A stretch of 37,773 nt of DNA, from NCBI GenBank assembly GCA_003427395.1, contig BFEA01000110.1, forward strand, positions 3,203,953 through 3,241,725. The letters run 5' to 3'. Both the position numbers and the translations under genes were made by a program. The notes under the pieces are model-generated. The model ran no database searches, was not told the origin of the DNA, and worked only from the letters and a program-made list of their open reading frames with translations. Source of the DNA: Chara braunii (taxonomy: Eukaryota > Streptophyta > Charophyceae > Charales > Characeae). Below are positions 10,673 to 19,472 of this stretch, in pieces (the first letter of the stretch is position 1; every line of letters starts with the position of its first letter).

Positions 10673-10873
10673 AGGACGCAGAATGAACTGTGTACAGTTT
10701 GCCAGGGACCTCTGAAGGAATCGGTAAAGCACTGTCTTTTAGATTTTCATAACGCAGAGCAAATACGGAGGAGGATAGCGAAAGAATTATGGGCCAAACT
10801 CACGGACGACGCCGCATTCCCCGAAGACTCGGTTACCCTGCGGCTGGGAACAGGAACGCCAGGTACCTCGTAG
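10673..10873 (+). pseudogene. possible non-LTR retrotransposon C-terminal remnant
   Basis: An open stretch of 66 codons encodes CTVCQGPLKESVKHCLL, then FHNAEQIRRRIAKELWAKL and a short tail. The pattern C-x2-C...ES..H.L......A..IRR....LW resembles the zinc-binding domain at the end of LINE reverse transcriptases (zf-RVT). No start codon lies at its head and the upstream frames are broken. Similarity is by eye only, and one expected Cys is not visible. Confidence 0.35.
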
Positions 10874-10978
10874 GGTTCTGAGTGGAAATTGTTTCGACTT
10901 TTGAGGTAGTGTGCCCTGTGGATAATCTGGAAGAGGAGATGTCAGCAAACAATAGACTTTCAATTCAATATGTAAATA

Positions 10979-11049
10979 GCGGATATAGATTAAAGGTAAA
11001 TTGTCTGCCTTCCAAGGAGGGGATATGGGTTCGATTCCCGTTATCCGCA
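10979..11049 (+). tRNA. organelle-like tRNA-Gly(UCC), probably a nuclear copy
   Basis: A full cloverleaf can be drawn. The 7-bp acceptor stem GCGGATA/TATCCGC (10979-10985 with 11042-11048) is perfect. There is a D arm, an anticodon arm TCTGC-CTTCCAA-GGAGG whose loop reads UCC (one mismatch and one G-U), and a T arm ATGGG-TTCGATT-CCCGT; the discriminator base is A. The AT-rich, GCGGATATAG-starting form is typical of mitochondrial or plastid glycine tRNAs, not plant cytosolic ones. It sits in a long nuclear intron among transposon remnants, so it is best read as an inserted organellar fragment. The G-G mismatch in the anticodon stem fits a decaying copy. The antisense 87-codon frame over it is a shadow. 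Confidence 0.65.
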
Positions 11050-11107
11050 ATTGCGATTTGATGAAAAAAAAACTGAGATAAATAAAATGAGCGTATCAAA
11101 ATTTTAA

Positions 11108-11680
11108 ACTTGTCGAAGTTGTCGACAAATCTTGGAAAACGTTGTACATGCTGACTTCTACATTGGAACCAGTGTCGATGATGATGAAAACAGTGTCATT
11201 TTCTTGCAATTGATCTCTGAAAATCTTCCCATGAAGTCCATGGAGATGGACAGACCGGGCCTGTCCGGAAGTGGAATTTCGGTGCGCCTTTCTTAGAGTC
11301 TATACCATTGACAGATAGTGCAACTCTTCACATAATCTTCCGACATCATTCTTCATCGTTAGCCAATAGAACTGCTCCAATAGTTGTTGCAGATGTGTCT
11401 TGCTGCTCAGACCATAATGTTCTTGGGCATTGTGGCATTCGCCCATAATGTCTAGGTAGTAGCTGCTGTTGCTTGTCCATGCAGACACAACTGTTGCAAC
11501 CCCTTGGTCTCAATAGAGCATTCCTCACTGCAGTGTATAGTTGGGCGCTCGACTAGGGGTCCTCTTCGAGGTGTGCAATGATGCAGTTGTAGACGGGATC
11601 TTCTATGTAAGCTGCTGCGATCCTGTCCAGGAGCTCGTCACTTACCTCTGGCAGCTTTATCTTAGAGCTTGGGCTGTGTT
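11108..11680 (-). pseudogene. Ty3/gypsy integrase remnant
   Basis: Reading right to left on the minus strand: a stretch with SDELLDRIAAAYIEDPVYN (about 11648-11585), then an H2C2 zinc-binding domain (11488-11300) with ECHNAQEHYG and LLEQFYWLTMKNDV, then RPGLSISMDF and, after a frameshift, NDTVFIIIDTGSN (down to about 11140). This order matches the linker, zinc finger and catalytic-core start of Ty3/gypsy integrases. The segments fall in different frames with stops between them, and the second Cys pair has been lost (CEELHYL), so it cannot be functional. No LTRs were found nearby. Confidence 0.65.
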
Positions 11681-11755
11681 TTCTGATGATCAGAGTACAG
11701 GGTAGTTTTGCAGACCCAATCGCCGATGCAAACGCTCTGCAATCTCAATATGTTG

Positions 11756-11849
11756 GGCACATCATGTCCTCTGCGGGGTGACATTGTGCAATCTCGTATG
11801 ATTTAGCACAAAATGTGAGGCTGTACTCCCATGGAGGACATGATGTGCC
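11756..11849. repeat. 16-bp inverted repeat
   Basis: GGCACATCATGTCCTC (11756-11771) is repeated in exact inverse at 11834-11849, with a 62-bp spacer. It lies immediately before the GAA-rich tract and may mark the end of an inserted element. Confidence 0.8.
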
Positions 11850-11859
11850 AATACAAAAA

Positions 11860-12031
11860 CAGAAGAAGCTGAAGAAGAACAAAAAGAAGAACAAGAAGAA
11901 TAACAAGAAAAAGAAGAAGACAATGACGACAACGACAGCGATGGCTACGACGGTCAAGAAGAAGAAGAAGAAGACTACGAAGATGAAAACTTCCACGAAG
12001 AGGAAGGTGAAGAAGGTGAGGAGGAAGATGA

Positions 12032-12066
<35 letters not shown>

Positions 12067-12069
12067 AAG

Positions 12070-12134
<65 letters not shown>

Positions 12135-12490
12135 ATGACAGTGACGAATGACGGCACGAAGAAGAAGAAGAAGAAGAAGAAGATGACAATGGCAAAGAAC
12201 GGCGAGACAGAAAAGATGAAGAGGAAAACAAAGAAGATGAAAAGGAAGACGAAGAAGATCAAGAAAAAGAAGAAGAAGAAGAAGAAGAAGAAGAAGAAGA
12301 AGAAGAAGAAGAAGAAGAAGAAGAAGAAGATGGCGAAAAAGACAAAAAGATAAAAAGGATGAAAAAGATGGAAAAGACGACGAGGAATGAAGAAGGAGAA
12401 GAGGAAGACAACGACGAACAAGAAGACGAAGAGAAGACCACTATGATGACATAGAAGAAGAAGAAGAAGAAGAAGAAGAAATCAAGACAC
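11860..12490. repeat. GAA-rich microsatellite tract, with embedded GAT repeat
   Basis: A purine-only + strand built from AAG/GAA runs and derivatives. The longest pure runs are about 12036-12099 and 12262-12330, with shorter ones at 12157-12183 and near 12450-12480, and a GAT run at 12101-12136. Long Lys-rich or Phe/Ser-rich frames over it are translations of the repeat, not genes. It lies in intron 1, so the pre-mRNA would carry (GAA)n. Confidence 0.95.
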
Positions 12491-13000
12491 AAGAACAGCG
12501 GCACACTGTTCACACACAAGAGGGATCAGAAAACGAATTTCCTCAATTCCAAACACCGTTTTTTTCTCTACTATCCTTCCTTGACGCATCTGTACTGGAT
12601 CCCTTCAGGAGGGTCCTACCAACCACCTTGCAATGGGGTTTGCCATTCCCCATTATTTGCACTTGCATTGCTAACCATGTGACTACGTGTCTATGTTGTT
12701 GTCTCGATGTTGGCTCAAGCTTACGTTTCGCGTGCTGTCCCGAGCTTCCCGTACTCTTGATCTTGAAGTGTGTCATCAGTGTTGAGATTCCCCCTCTTCC
12801 CTATCCTGTTTTTTTTTGGTACCAGTACTGTTAATACACTACCTTGGTTTCTAGCTCCCAAAATTCCTGGCAGATTGTCAGTTCGACTCCCAGTATTATC
12901 ACTTGCGCCCTTACTTGCTGCCAGGCGCTGTTCCCCAGTGGCCATATTTCCCACACTATCTGTCGGATTCGCCCTGTTTGCCGCTAATGCTGTGTATCCC
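12491..13000. other. no gene recognised
   Basis: Overlapping frames on both strands (12543-12776 minus, 12628-12834 plus, 12721-13002 minus, 12770-13021 plus) are similar in length and match no domain I know. The stretch may be gag-like retroelement debris, but nothing proves it. Confidence 0.4.
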
Positions 13001-13420
13001 ACTGATCTCTCTTTGGATTAAACCACCAGCACATGGCCCCAGCACAAGTTGAGAATCCAATTGGGCCTTCCCTAAATTTTCGGAGGTTCGGGACAGGGAA
13101 TCCGAAGGGCCAGTAGCAAAAATCAATTGTCCCATTAATCTCTCTTTGGATTAAATCATTAAAGTTCATTAAACCACCAGTACATGGCCCCAGCCCAAGT
13201 TGAGAATCGACTCCCCTAAATTTTCGGAGGCTTGGGACAGGGAGTCCGAAGGGCCAGTAGCAAAAAGCAATTGTCCCATTAATCTCTCTTTGGATTAAAG
13301 TTCATTAAACCACCAGTACATGGCCCCAGCCCAAGTTGAGAATCTAATTGAGCCTCCCCTAAATTTTCGGAGGCTCGGGACACGGAGTCCGAAGGGCCAG
13401 TAGCAAAAGGAAGTGTCCCA
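13001..13420. repeat. three tandem copies of a ~140-bp unit
   Basis: Each copy has CCCATTAATCTCTCTTTGG, then AAACCACCAGTACATGGCCC, then CCCCTAAATTTTCGGAGG, then GTCCGAAGGGCCAGTAGC. Copies start near 13000, 13135 and 13275. Small indels (for example an extra TAAATCATTAAAGTTC) distinguish them. A decayed fourth piece (CCGGAGTCCCCTAACTTTTTGGAG) lies near 13490-13515. Confidence 0.85.
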
Positions 13421-14050
13421 TGCACTGGGGTGGCACTGGGGCCAGCCCTGAACAAAAACAAAATTCTGCACGCCCCAAGGCAGGCCCTGTCCGGAGTCCC
13501 CTAACTTTTTGGAGAGGCTCATTCGAAATCTCCATAGGTACTGGTGCTTAAAGGCGCAGTTCTAGATTATGGTCATTCCCGTAACACCAGGTAGATCACG
13601 GTTCTGTATGTTTTCCTTCCCGTAAAAAACCGGTACTCCGTTCCATGTTGTGACAGAGAAAGTTTGAATAGTTTCAAAGGATGAAAATTCAAAGGCCTTT
13701 TAAGGGCGTGACTCCCTAAGTGGCTGTAATTGCCTCTGAACAGTAATCCCGATTTCGCATTCCATCAGAGTCGTTATCTTGATCAGAAAATTGGCCAGCA
13801 TTTTCGGAAATTAGTGGGGGGACATACGAAATATCAATGGAGAGGTCTCAAATTATTTATTTTTTTCCAAAATATTCCAAAGGGTGTCTTGTTCGAGTCC
13901 CATGACCAGTAAAAACCGGAACTTCCTCAAGTTCATGATCTAGGATGCAAAATGGCTGCCTTGTCTGGTTTCCTCCTCGAACCAATACATGAGCGAGAGG
14001 AATTCGGAGATCAAAGATCTCCATTGTCCTCCCATCACCTTGGCAAACCT
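13421..14050. other. no gene recognised
   Basis: Mixed sequence. Near 13885-13910 a phrase TTGTTCGAGTCCCATGACCAG resembles a Pol III B box and could be a truncated SINE, but no A box precedes it. No coding region is supported. Confidence 0.4.
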
Positions 14051-14056
14051 TGCCAA

Positions 14057-14059
14057 GGT

Positions 14060-14090
<31 letters not shown>

Positions 14091-14612
14091 AAGAAGAAGA
14101 AGAAGAAGAAGAAGAAGAAGAAGAAGACAAAAAAGATGAAAAAAGCAACGAGGGACGGAGAAGGAGAAGAAGAAGACAATGACAAACAAGAAGACCACGT
14201 TGACGAAGAAGAGAAGAAGAAGAAGAAGAAGAAGAAGAAGAAGAAGAAGAAGAGGAAAGGAGAAGAAAATGAGGACAACAAAGGAAATGAAAAAGAGGAC
14301 AAAGAAGAAGGAGAAGAAGAGGACGACAAGACAAACAATAAGGTAACAACGAAGACAAAGAAGACGATGAAAATGAAAACGAAACTGAACAGGAATATGA
14401 AAAAGAAAATGAAAAAGAAAAAGAAGATGATAACGAAAATGAAGACAAAGATGAACACGAAGATGAGGAAGAAGACGAAGAAGAAGATGAAGAAGAAGAT
14501 GAAGAAGACGACGATGAACCAGACCAAGAGGAAGAAGAAGAAGATGATGATGACAACGACAACAACGAAGAAGAAGAAGAAGAAGAAGAAGAAGAAGAAG
14601 AAGAAGAAGAAG
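14057..14612. repeat. second GAA-rich microsatellite tract
   Basis: Again purine-only on the + strand, with pure AAG runs at about 14057-14126, 14212-14252 and 14565-14612 and imperfect AAA/GAC/GAT variants between them. The 215-codon Lys/Glu-rich frame and its minus-strand counterparts only translate the repeat. It lies in intron 1, upstream of exon 2, with the same GAA polarity as the tract at 11860-12490. Confidence 0.95.
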
Positions 14613-14878
14613 CTAGTCCCGCATAGCCAAAGGTAAATCTCCATCCCCGTTACGCCCTCCTTCCTCCTCTAGTCCCAGTAATGTTCATAGCTGGGTAGCA
14701 CGGTGTACACGTACGCGGGCTCCGCATACGTGCATACGCGTATGCACGTATGCGCATACGTGTCGCATACGTATGCGCGCGTACTCAAATTTAGGGCCCG
14801 AGTACGTGGTCACAGCGGGCCGTTTCCCGGGTTTGTCTTGGCCCGGTAGGGGTTGGGGGGTGGGCGTTGGGATTGGTT

Positions 14879-14922
<44 letters not shown>

Positions 14923-15047
14923 NNNNNNNNNNNNNNNNNNNNNNNNNNNNNNNNNNNNNNNNNNNNNNNNNNNNNNNNNNNNNNNNNNNNNNNNNNNNNN
15001 NNNNNNNNNNNNNNNNNNNNNNNNNNNNNNNNNNNNNNNNNNNNNNN
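14923..15047. other. assembly gap (125 N)
   Basis: One hundred and twenty-five unknown bases between a (TG)n run and CCT/CTG-rich repeats, inside the hAT-like element. The gap coincides with simple repeats, so its true length is uncertain. Confidence 0.99.
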
Positions 15048-15098
15048 CCTCCTCCTCCTGCCGATCTTCTTCGTCGTCCTGCTCCTTGGCCCGTGATA

Positions 15099-15161
15099 CT
15101 GTCTGTCTGTCTGTCTGTCCAGTACCACGGGCGGAGGAGGAGGGGTAGGAGGAGGAGGAGG

Positions 15162-15194
<33 letters not shown>

Positions 15195-15345
15195 GGCAGA
15201 CAGACAGACAGACAGACAGTACGACGGGCGGAGGACAGACAGACAGACAGACAGGAGGGGGAGGACAGACAGACAGTACCACGGGAGGGGTAGGAGGAGG
15301 AGGAGGAGGGGTAGTAGTAGGAGGAGGACGAAGATCACGATTGGG
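15099..15345. repeat. interleaved CTGT/CAGA tetranucleotide and GGA repeats
   Basis: TGTC runs (15099-15119) are followed by three blocks of ACAG repeats (15163-15220, 15234-15254, 15265-15277), separated by GGAGGAGG and by CAGTACCACGGG or AGTACGACGGGCGG phrases. The TGTC and ACAG blocks are complementary and can fold on each other. Long frames across it are repeat translations. Confidence 0.9.
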
Positions 15346-15519
15346 AGGAGGAGGAGGAGATATGTGACTAAATACTGAATATATATATTATATATACATT
15401 ATATATATGTGTAAAAAAAAAAAAAAAAACAAAAAAAAACGCGTACGCGTATGCGGGTTTTTGGGCACGTACGCGTACGCACCGCATACGCGTACGTGGT
15501 GCTACCCAGGTTCATAGCT

Positions 15520-16589
15520 CAATGTGGAATTTCTTCGCCACCATCATAGTCGTCCTAACTTCTTTCTCCACCTTCTCCATACTTATGGAGGTCCTCTTCT
15601 TCACCCTCTAACCTCCTTCTACCTCTGACTAGCTCTGCCTCATGATGGCGGCGAAGCACTCCCGTCCTCCAAGTCACCCTGGGTTTGCCCACATCTACAC
15701 TCAGCCGACTGGTACTGGTCCTACTGGCTATCCATCGGGGACACTGGCAAAGGTATGTCTACCAGGTACCAAACATATCTGCCATAGTCCTGGTCTAAGT
15801 TCAGCCAGCCCAGTACCATTCTTACACCTATAGACCTAGCCTACTGGACTCCCAGCCCCGCTACGGTGCTGGAAAGTCCCCACCAGGACCTCACCAGGTC
15901 CCCACTGTTTACCTACCTGTGCCTGTCTGACCTAATATTTCCTCTTTTTTTTTTTTTTTTTTTTTTTCTTCTTCTAAGTCTTACTAGTGCTACATTTCAG
16001 TCCTGTCACAAGGGATAGACTTGGGAGTTATCAGGTTTGCATTCAACCATTCAACAAGAAGTCAAAACCACCAGACACAGAAATCTCAGCAAAACAGATC
16101 ACAGAATCCTCGAGATGAAACCGTGAGGGTGATTCCGAGGGCACATTCTCACACTCGCACTCCCAAGAGCTAATCTGGGTGTAATATCGGTCCAATATTT
16201 GCAGCAAAATCCTCAGTAGGAGTACCCTCGTAGATACTGACCACCTTCCAGTGATGTTCAACAAGTCTAATGATTTCTTTTCCCCTGGCAAAGAGGGAAA
16301 CCTGGGAAAGGGACATAAACTGTTTTTTTTTTTTTATATATATAATGAAAAAAGAAGAAATAGAAAACAAAAAACACAGAGCCCCTTTCTAATGGTGGGG
16401 AGCAGCACCTGCTGGAAATGGGTTCCAGCGTCCCTGATAAAACATTACTCACTCGCACTTCTTCCCCACGTTGCGGACGGGGGAGCCGTGACAGCATTGA
16501 TTGCTTCCAACGGGAAGGCTTCACTGTCAGTCAAACCCAGTCCTTGACAACCCTTTTTCTTTTTTTTAATGTCCTTTTTTAAAGTTTTT

Positions 16590-16624
<35 letters not shown>

Positions 16625-16680
16625 GTTGAAGTCCTGCTCTTATCCCTTCCCCCTTTTCAAAGAAACCTTCCAATGGGGGG
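15520..16680. other. no gene recognised; T-runs and one dispersed-repeat copy
   Basis: Mixed sequence with long T-runs at about 15946-15967 and 16598-16624. A copy of the GGGGAGCAGCACCTGCTGG dispersed repeat lies at about 16389-16435. Overlapping frames on both strands (16043-16547) show no domain. Confidence 0.5.
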
Positions 16681-16682
16681 AT

Positions 16683-16831
16683 GAGAATATAGCTCCAGCA
16701 GATCATATCCCCTCATGGGTATGAAATTAAGAATATAGCCCTGAATGTAGCTCTTTTTCGAAGCAAGTCCATTTGCCCCTCACCAGGTCACATTTCAGAG
16801 CTATATTCTCACCCATGAAGGGATATGATCT
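16683..16831. repeat. two interlocked inverted repeats (A-B-A'-B')
   Basis: GAGAATATAGCTC (16683-16695) pairs exactly with 16798-16810. A 21-base segment starting AGATCATATCCCC (16700-16720) pairs with 16811-16831 with one mismatch. The order A-B-A'-B' is that of a pseudoknot and not of a simple hairpin. It may also result from rearrangement inside a foldback element. Confidence 0.8.
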
Positions 16832-17050
16832 GTTGCGACGGCTTCTTGCCTTCCCTATGCCAATAAGAATTATGATCCCGATGGACAACGTAGATATGCT
16901 TGCATTTTACAATGCAAAAACCTGTGGCATGTTCAGCTACTACTCCTTTGCGGCTCCCCTGGCGGGCCTGAGTCGTATTATACACTTCGTATTATACACT
17001 TATTATTGTGGTCTTACGTTATCAACTAAATACAAACTTAGGTCTCTTGA

Positions 17051-17055
<5 letters not shown>

Positions 17056-17083
<28 letters not shown>
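17056..17083 (+). repeat. poly(A) run, 28 bases
   Basis: An uninterrupted A28 directly abuts the first copy of the 123-bp triplicate. It may be the tail of a retroposed sequence ending at 17055 or an expanded A-run. Confidence 0.9.
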
Positions 17084-17084
<1 letters not shown>

Positions 17085-17448
17085 TGTATCGGTTGGGCAA
17101 GGATCTCAAGTGCCCAGAAACGGGTACAACGCTCTATAAACCTAGCAATTATCATCGATCGATCTTCTTCGAGAAAGAGAGGAACGGAAAACGTGTTTTA
17201 AAAACAGTGTATCGGTTGGGCAAGGATCTCAAGTGCCCAGAAACGGTTACAACGCTCTATAAACCTAGCAATTATCATCGATCGATCTTCTTTGTGAAAG
17301 AGAGAAACGGAACGACGTGTTTTTAAAAACAATGTATCGGTTGGGCAAGGATCTCAAGTGCCCAGAAACGGGTACAACGCTCTATAAACCTAGCAATTAT
17401 CATCGATCGATCTTCTTCGAGAAAGAGAGGAACGGAACGACGTGTTTT
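17084..17448. repeat. 123-bp tandem triplicate just upstream of exon 2
   Basis: Units start GTGTATCGGTTGGGCAAGG at 17084, 17207 and 17332 (periods 123 and 125) and end ACGTGTTTT. Copies are nearly identical; copy 2 has TTTGTGAAAG for TTCGAGAAAG. Each contains the palindrome ATCGATCGAT. The array ends 58 bp before the exon 2 acceptor. Frames across it repeat the same peptide and are not genes. Confidence 0.9.
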
Positions 17449-17506
17449 CCTTTGACCGATGAATGATTGTGGGATTATAATTGGGTGATGTCTGGTGTGG
17501 AAGCAG

Positions 17507-18094
17507 GTTTTGGGAATCTTGATGAGCAATGCAGTAAAATACACAAATCAAGGTCACGTGTTTGTCTGTGCACGTACGGAGATAAAGGATTTGGATCGGA
17601 TGGGGAGTTCAGAGAATGAAGACGATTTTGAAGACGAAGCAACGGCGGATGATCCCAGCAGCAGCTCTGGAAAAGAGAAATCACGAAGGCACAGGAAATC
17701 GTCAGTTTTGAGATCCATCAGGCAGCGAGGTCGGGCGCATTCCGCCCAAGATGTCTTGGAGATGGTTTCTCACAAAGAACTTGTGCGAGAAGCACGAAGA
17801 TACTCTGAAAGGGTTCCCCGAAGACATTCGACGATCGCTAAACTTGAACCAGCCGCCGCAGAAAAGGGGCCCGCGGAAAATAAACCGCTTGGTGTTGTGA
17901 AAGAGGACGATAACGATTCCGAGGACGATGGAGGAGGAGAAGGGACTTCAATGACCTTGAGCAGAAAAAGAGTCCCCTTAAGCATTAGCAGCTGGTGCAA
18001 CATAGAACCATACGTCACGCCAGGGTCGCTTACCTATGCAGCGAAACCTGGCTCAGCCAAGAGGGGTTTGATGTGGGTTATCATCTCTGTAGAG
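17507..18094 (+). CDS. hybrid histidine kinase, exon B (N box and long insert)
   Basis: These 196 codons begin VLGILMSNAVKYTNQGHVFV, the N box of the HATPase domain, with Asn at residue 8 of the exon for Mg-ATP binding; the GHVFV that follows is usual in CRE1/AHK proteins. Residues of about 30-185 are a hydrophilic, low-conservation insert: an acidic part (SENEDDFEDEATADD), a basic part (KEKSRRHRKSS), a helical region, then a second acidic run (KEDDNDSEDDGGGEG). The exon ends GLMWVIISVE, which leads into DTGVG of the next exon. The acceptor is gcag|GTT and the donor GAG|gtaggg, both phase 0. The exon length is divisible by three, so skipping it would keep frame but remove the N box. The insert is longer than I would expect at this position. 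Confidence 0.9.
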
Positions 18095-18565
18095 GTAGGG
18101 GCCCCCCTTCATGCAGACCCTAAAAAGAAACAAAAAAAAAAAAAAAAATACAACGGTGAATGTCCAATGTCCATCGTGTTTTGTTGATGATTTGGATTAC
18201 GATTTACTTGACACTTTTTCACTTCAGGATCTAGGAAACTACCATCTTCCTCCCACGCAACACACCTTCATCATAACTGTATCGGATCGAAAAGATAAAT
18301 TCTATGCCCGCTGTGCGGAGCTATGAACCATATTGTGGAAGCACCCGTCAACCAACGGGGAAGTACCCCGTGTGTGTCGCTCGGGCTAAGTACCGATGGA
18401 AGGGTCTTGTGCGGTGGAGTGAAGTATGCGAGAATTGCTGCGTTCGTGTGATGTGTCCGTGTGGTGTTGTGTGTGGTGTGGGTTTGTGTTGGACACTACA
18501 GCCTTGCAGGGGTGGGGTGGATATCACGACCGGTATGGTTCCACTTTTGAAGTTTGAACACCGTG

Positions 18566-18780
18566 TCCTGGCTGTAGTGGATAAGATACTTGGCTCCTAA
18601 GGCCGAGGTCGCCGGTTCGGATCCCTGCTTGCATGGAGGAGGACTTTGGCCCGCTGTGCGGATCTATGAATCATATGTATCCGTCCATGATCAGGGCGTG
18701 TTGTGTTCAAGGAAGACAGTAGCACCAGTCATTTCTCCCTGCGGCCTGGACCTGCGCGCAAACCGAGTGTATAACCTGAA
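18566..18780 (+). mobile_element. tRNA-Arg(CCU)-like SINE with TTC-repeat tail
   Basis: The head (18566-18632) contains TGTAGTGGATAAGATACTTGG (A-box side), a loop CTCCTAA whose central triplet is CCU, and B box GGTTCGGATCC (18614-18624). A body of about 150 bp follows and ends AACCTGAATC directly before (TTC)n. A related body piece (CCCGCTGTGCGGAGCTATGAA) occurs at 18308-18330, so a second partial copy precedes it. A 10-bp inverted repeat CACTACAGCC/GGCTGTAGTG links 18493-18502 and 18570-18579. Confidence 0.6.
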
Positions 18781-18817
18781 TCTTCTTCTTCTTCTTCTTC
18801 TTCTTCTTCTTCTTCTT

Positions 18818-18851
<34 letters not shown>

Positions 18852-18960
18852 CTTCTTCTTTCTTGGTGCCATGAAACCACCTTCTTCTTCTTCTTCTTCT
18901 TCTTCTCCTGTTCCTACTTCTCCTTCTCCTCTTCCTCCCCCTCCTCCTTCTCTGCTTTTT
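18781..18960. repeat. (TTC)n microsatellite tract
   Basis: Pure TTC repeats run from 18781 to about 18846, then imperfect TTC/TCC repeats continue to about 18960 with CTC runs to 19010. The polarity is opposite to the GAA tracts of intron 1. It appears to be the tail of the preceding SINE. Confidence 0.95.
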
Positions 18961-19111
18961 CTTCTTTACTTCCTCTTCTTCCTCCTCCTCCTCCTCCTCC
19001 TCCACTCCTCGACCACGCCGTTCATTGCCTCCTCCCCCTCCTCATTATTGTTGTTGTTGCTGCTATTGTTGTTTTTCATGATGATGATGATGATGAATAA
19101 GCGTAGCAGCA

Positions 19112-19246
19112 ATGACATCCAAGAACTGCAACGGTTCGGCCATACGTGGAAAGGAGTTGCATACTCGTGGGTGATAGATTTCAGAATTGTTGATAGCACA
19201 TGGTTTCAATGACATCCAAAAACTGCAACGGTTCGGCCATACGTGT
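19112..19246. repeat. 38-bp direct repeat pair
   Basis: AATGACATCCAAGAACTGCAACGG and the following TTCGGCCATACGTG occur near 19112 and again near 19208, differing at one or two bases. It is a 96-bp-spaced duplication of unknown origin. Confidence 0.8.
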
Positions 19247-19472
19247 CTCGATCAGCTTTGAGGCTTGGCATTAGGTTGAGGCCCTACCGTCCGTCCAAAT
19301 CAGTACCTTGCAACATTAAAAAAAAAAGAGCCACCTAATGAAGAACCAATTGGCTGTGGTTGCAGTGTCTATCCCAATTTCATTTCGGTTAGAGTCTTTT
19401 AGAGAAATTTGGAGTGGCAACCATCATTGTAAATTTTGTAGCCTTACTCTTTTTTCCCTGGAAGACCCTTGA

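Larger units (their letters stand above)
14691..15509. mobile_element. hAT-like non-autonomous element with perfect TIRs and 8-bp target duplication
   Basis: CTGGGTAGCAC (14691-14701) is matched exactly in inverse by GTGCTACCCAG (15499-15509). Immediately outside both ends is GTTCATAG (14683-14690 and 15510-15517), an 8-bp direct repeat. Short TIRs with an 8-bp duplication are characteristic of hAT transposons. Inside each end the sequence alternates TACGCG/CGTATG, including a perfect 30-bp palindrome at 14724-14753. The centre is (TG)n to 14922, an unsequenced gap, then GGA- and CAGA-type repeats (15048-15360). No transposase is present. Confidence 0.75.
8870..17506 (+). other. intron 1 of the histidine kinase gene (8,637 bp)
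   Basis: It runs from GTGTGC to the acceptor gaagcag, joining codons CAG and GTT in phase 0, so the product reads RLRQ then VLGIL, as expected of the family. The intron holds two SINE or LINE zones, an organelle-like tRNA-Gly, a gypsy integrase remnant, GAA tracts, a hAT-like element, an assembly gap and a triplicate repeat, all listed separately. The 3' end lacks an obvious polypyrimidine tract (TGATGTCTGGTGTGGAAGCAG is mixed). Cotranscription of all this repeat DNA follows from the exon order but has not been shown. Confidence 0.8.

Noticed and set aside
10787-11050. Minus-strand 87-codon frame with GIEPISPPWKADNLPLI
   Set aside because: This is the antisense of the tRNA-Gly and its leader. 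Such translations are recurrent annotation artefacts.
11803-12421. Long Lys-, Phe- or Ser-rich reading frames on both strands
   Set aside because: They translate the GAA/TTC and GAT repeats. No non-repeat domain is present.
13940-14644. 215- to 234-codon frames rich in Lys/Glu or Phe
   Set aside because: Same reason: a purine-only microsatellite stays open in all frames.
14685-15338. Frames with long X runs and Cys/Val, Ser or Leu repeats
   Set aside because: They pass through the assembly gap and TG, CAGA and GGA repeats.
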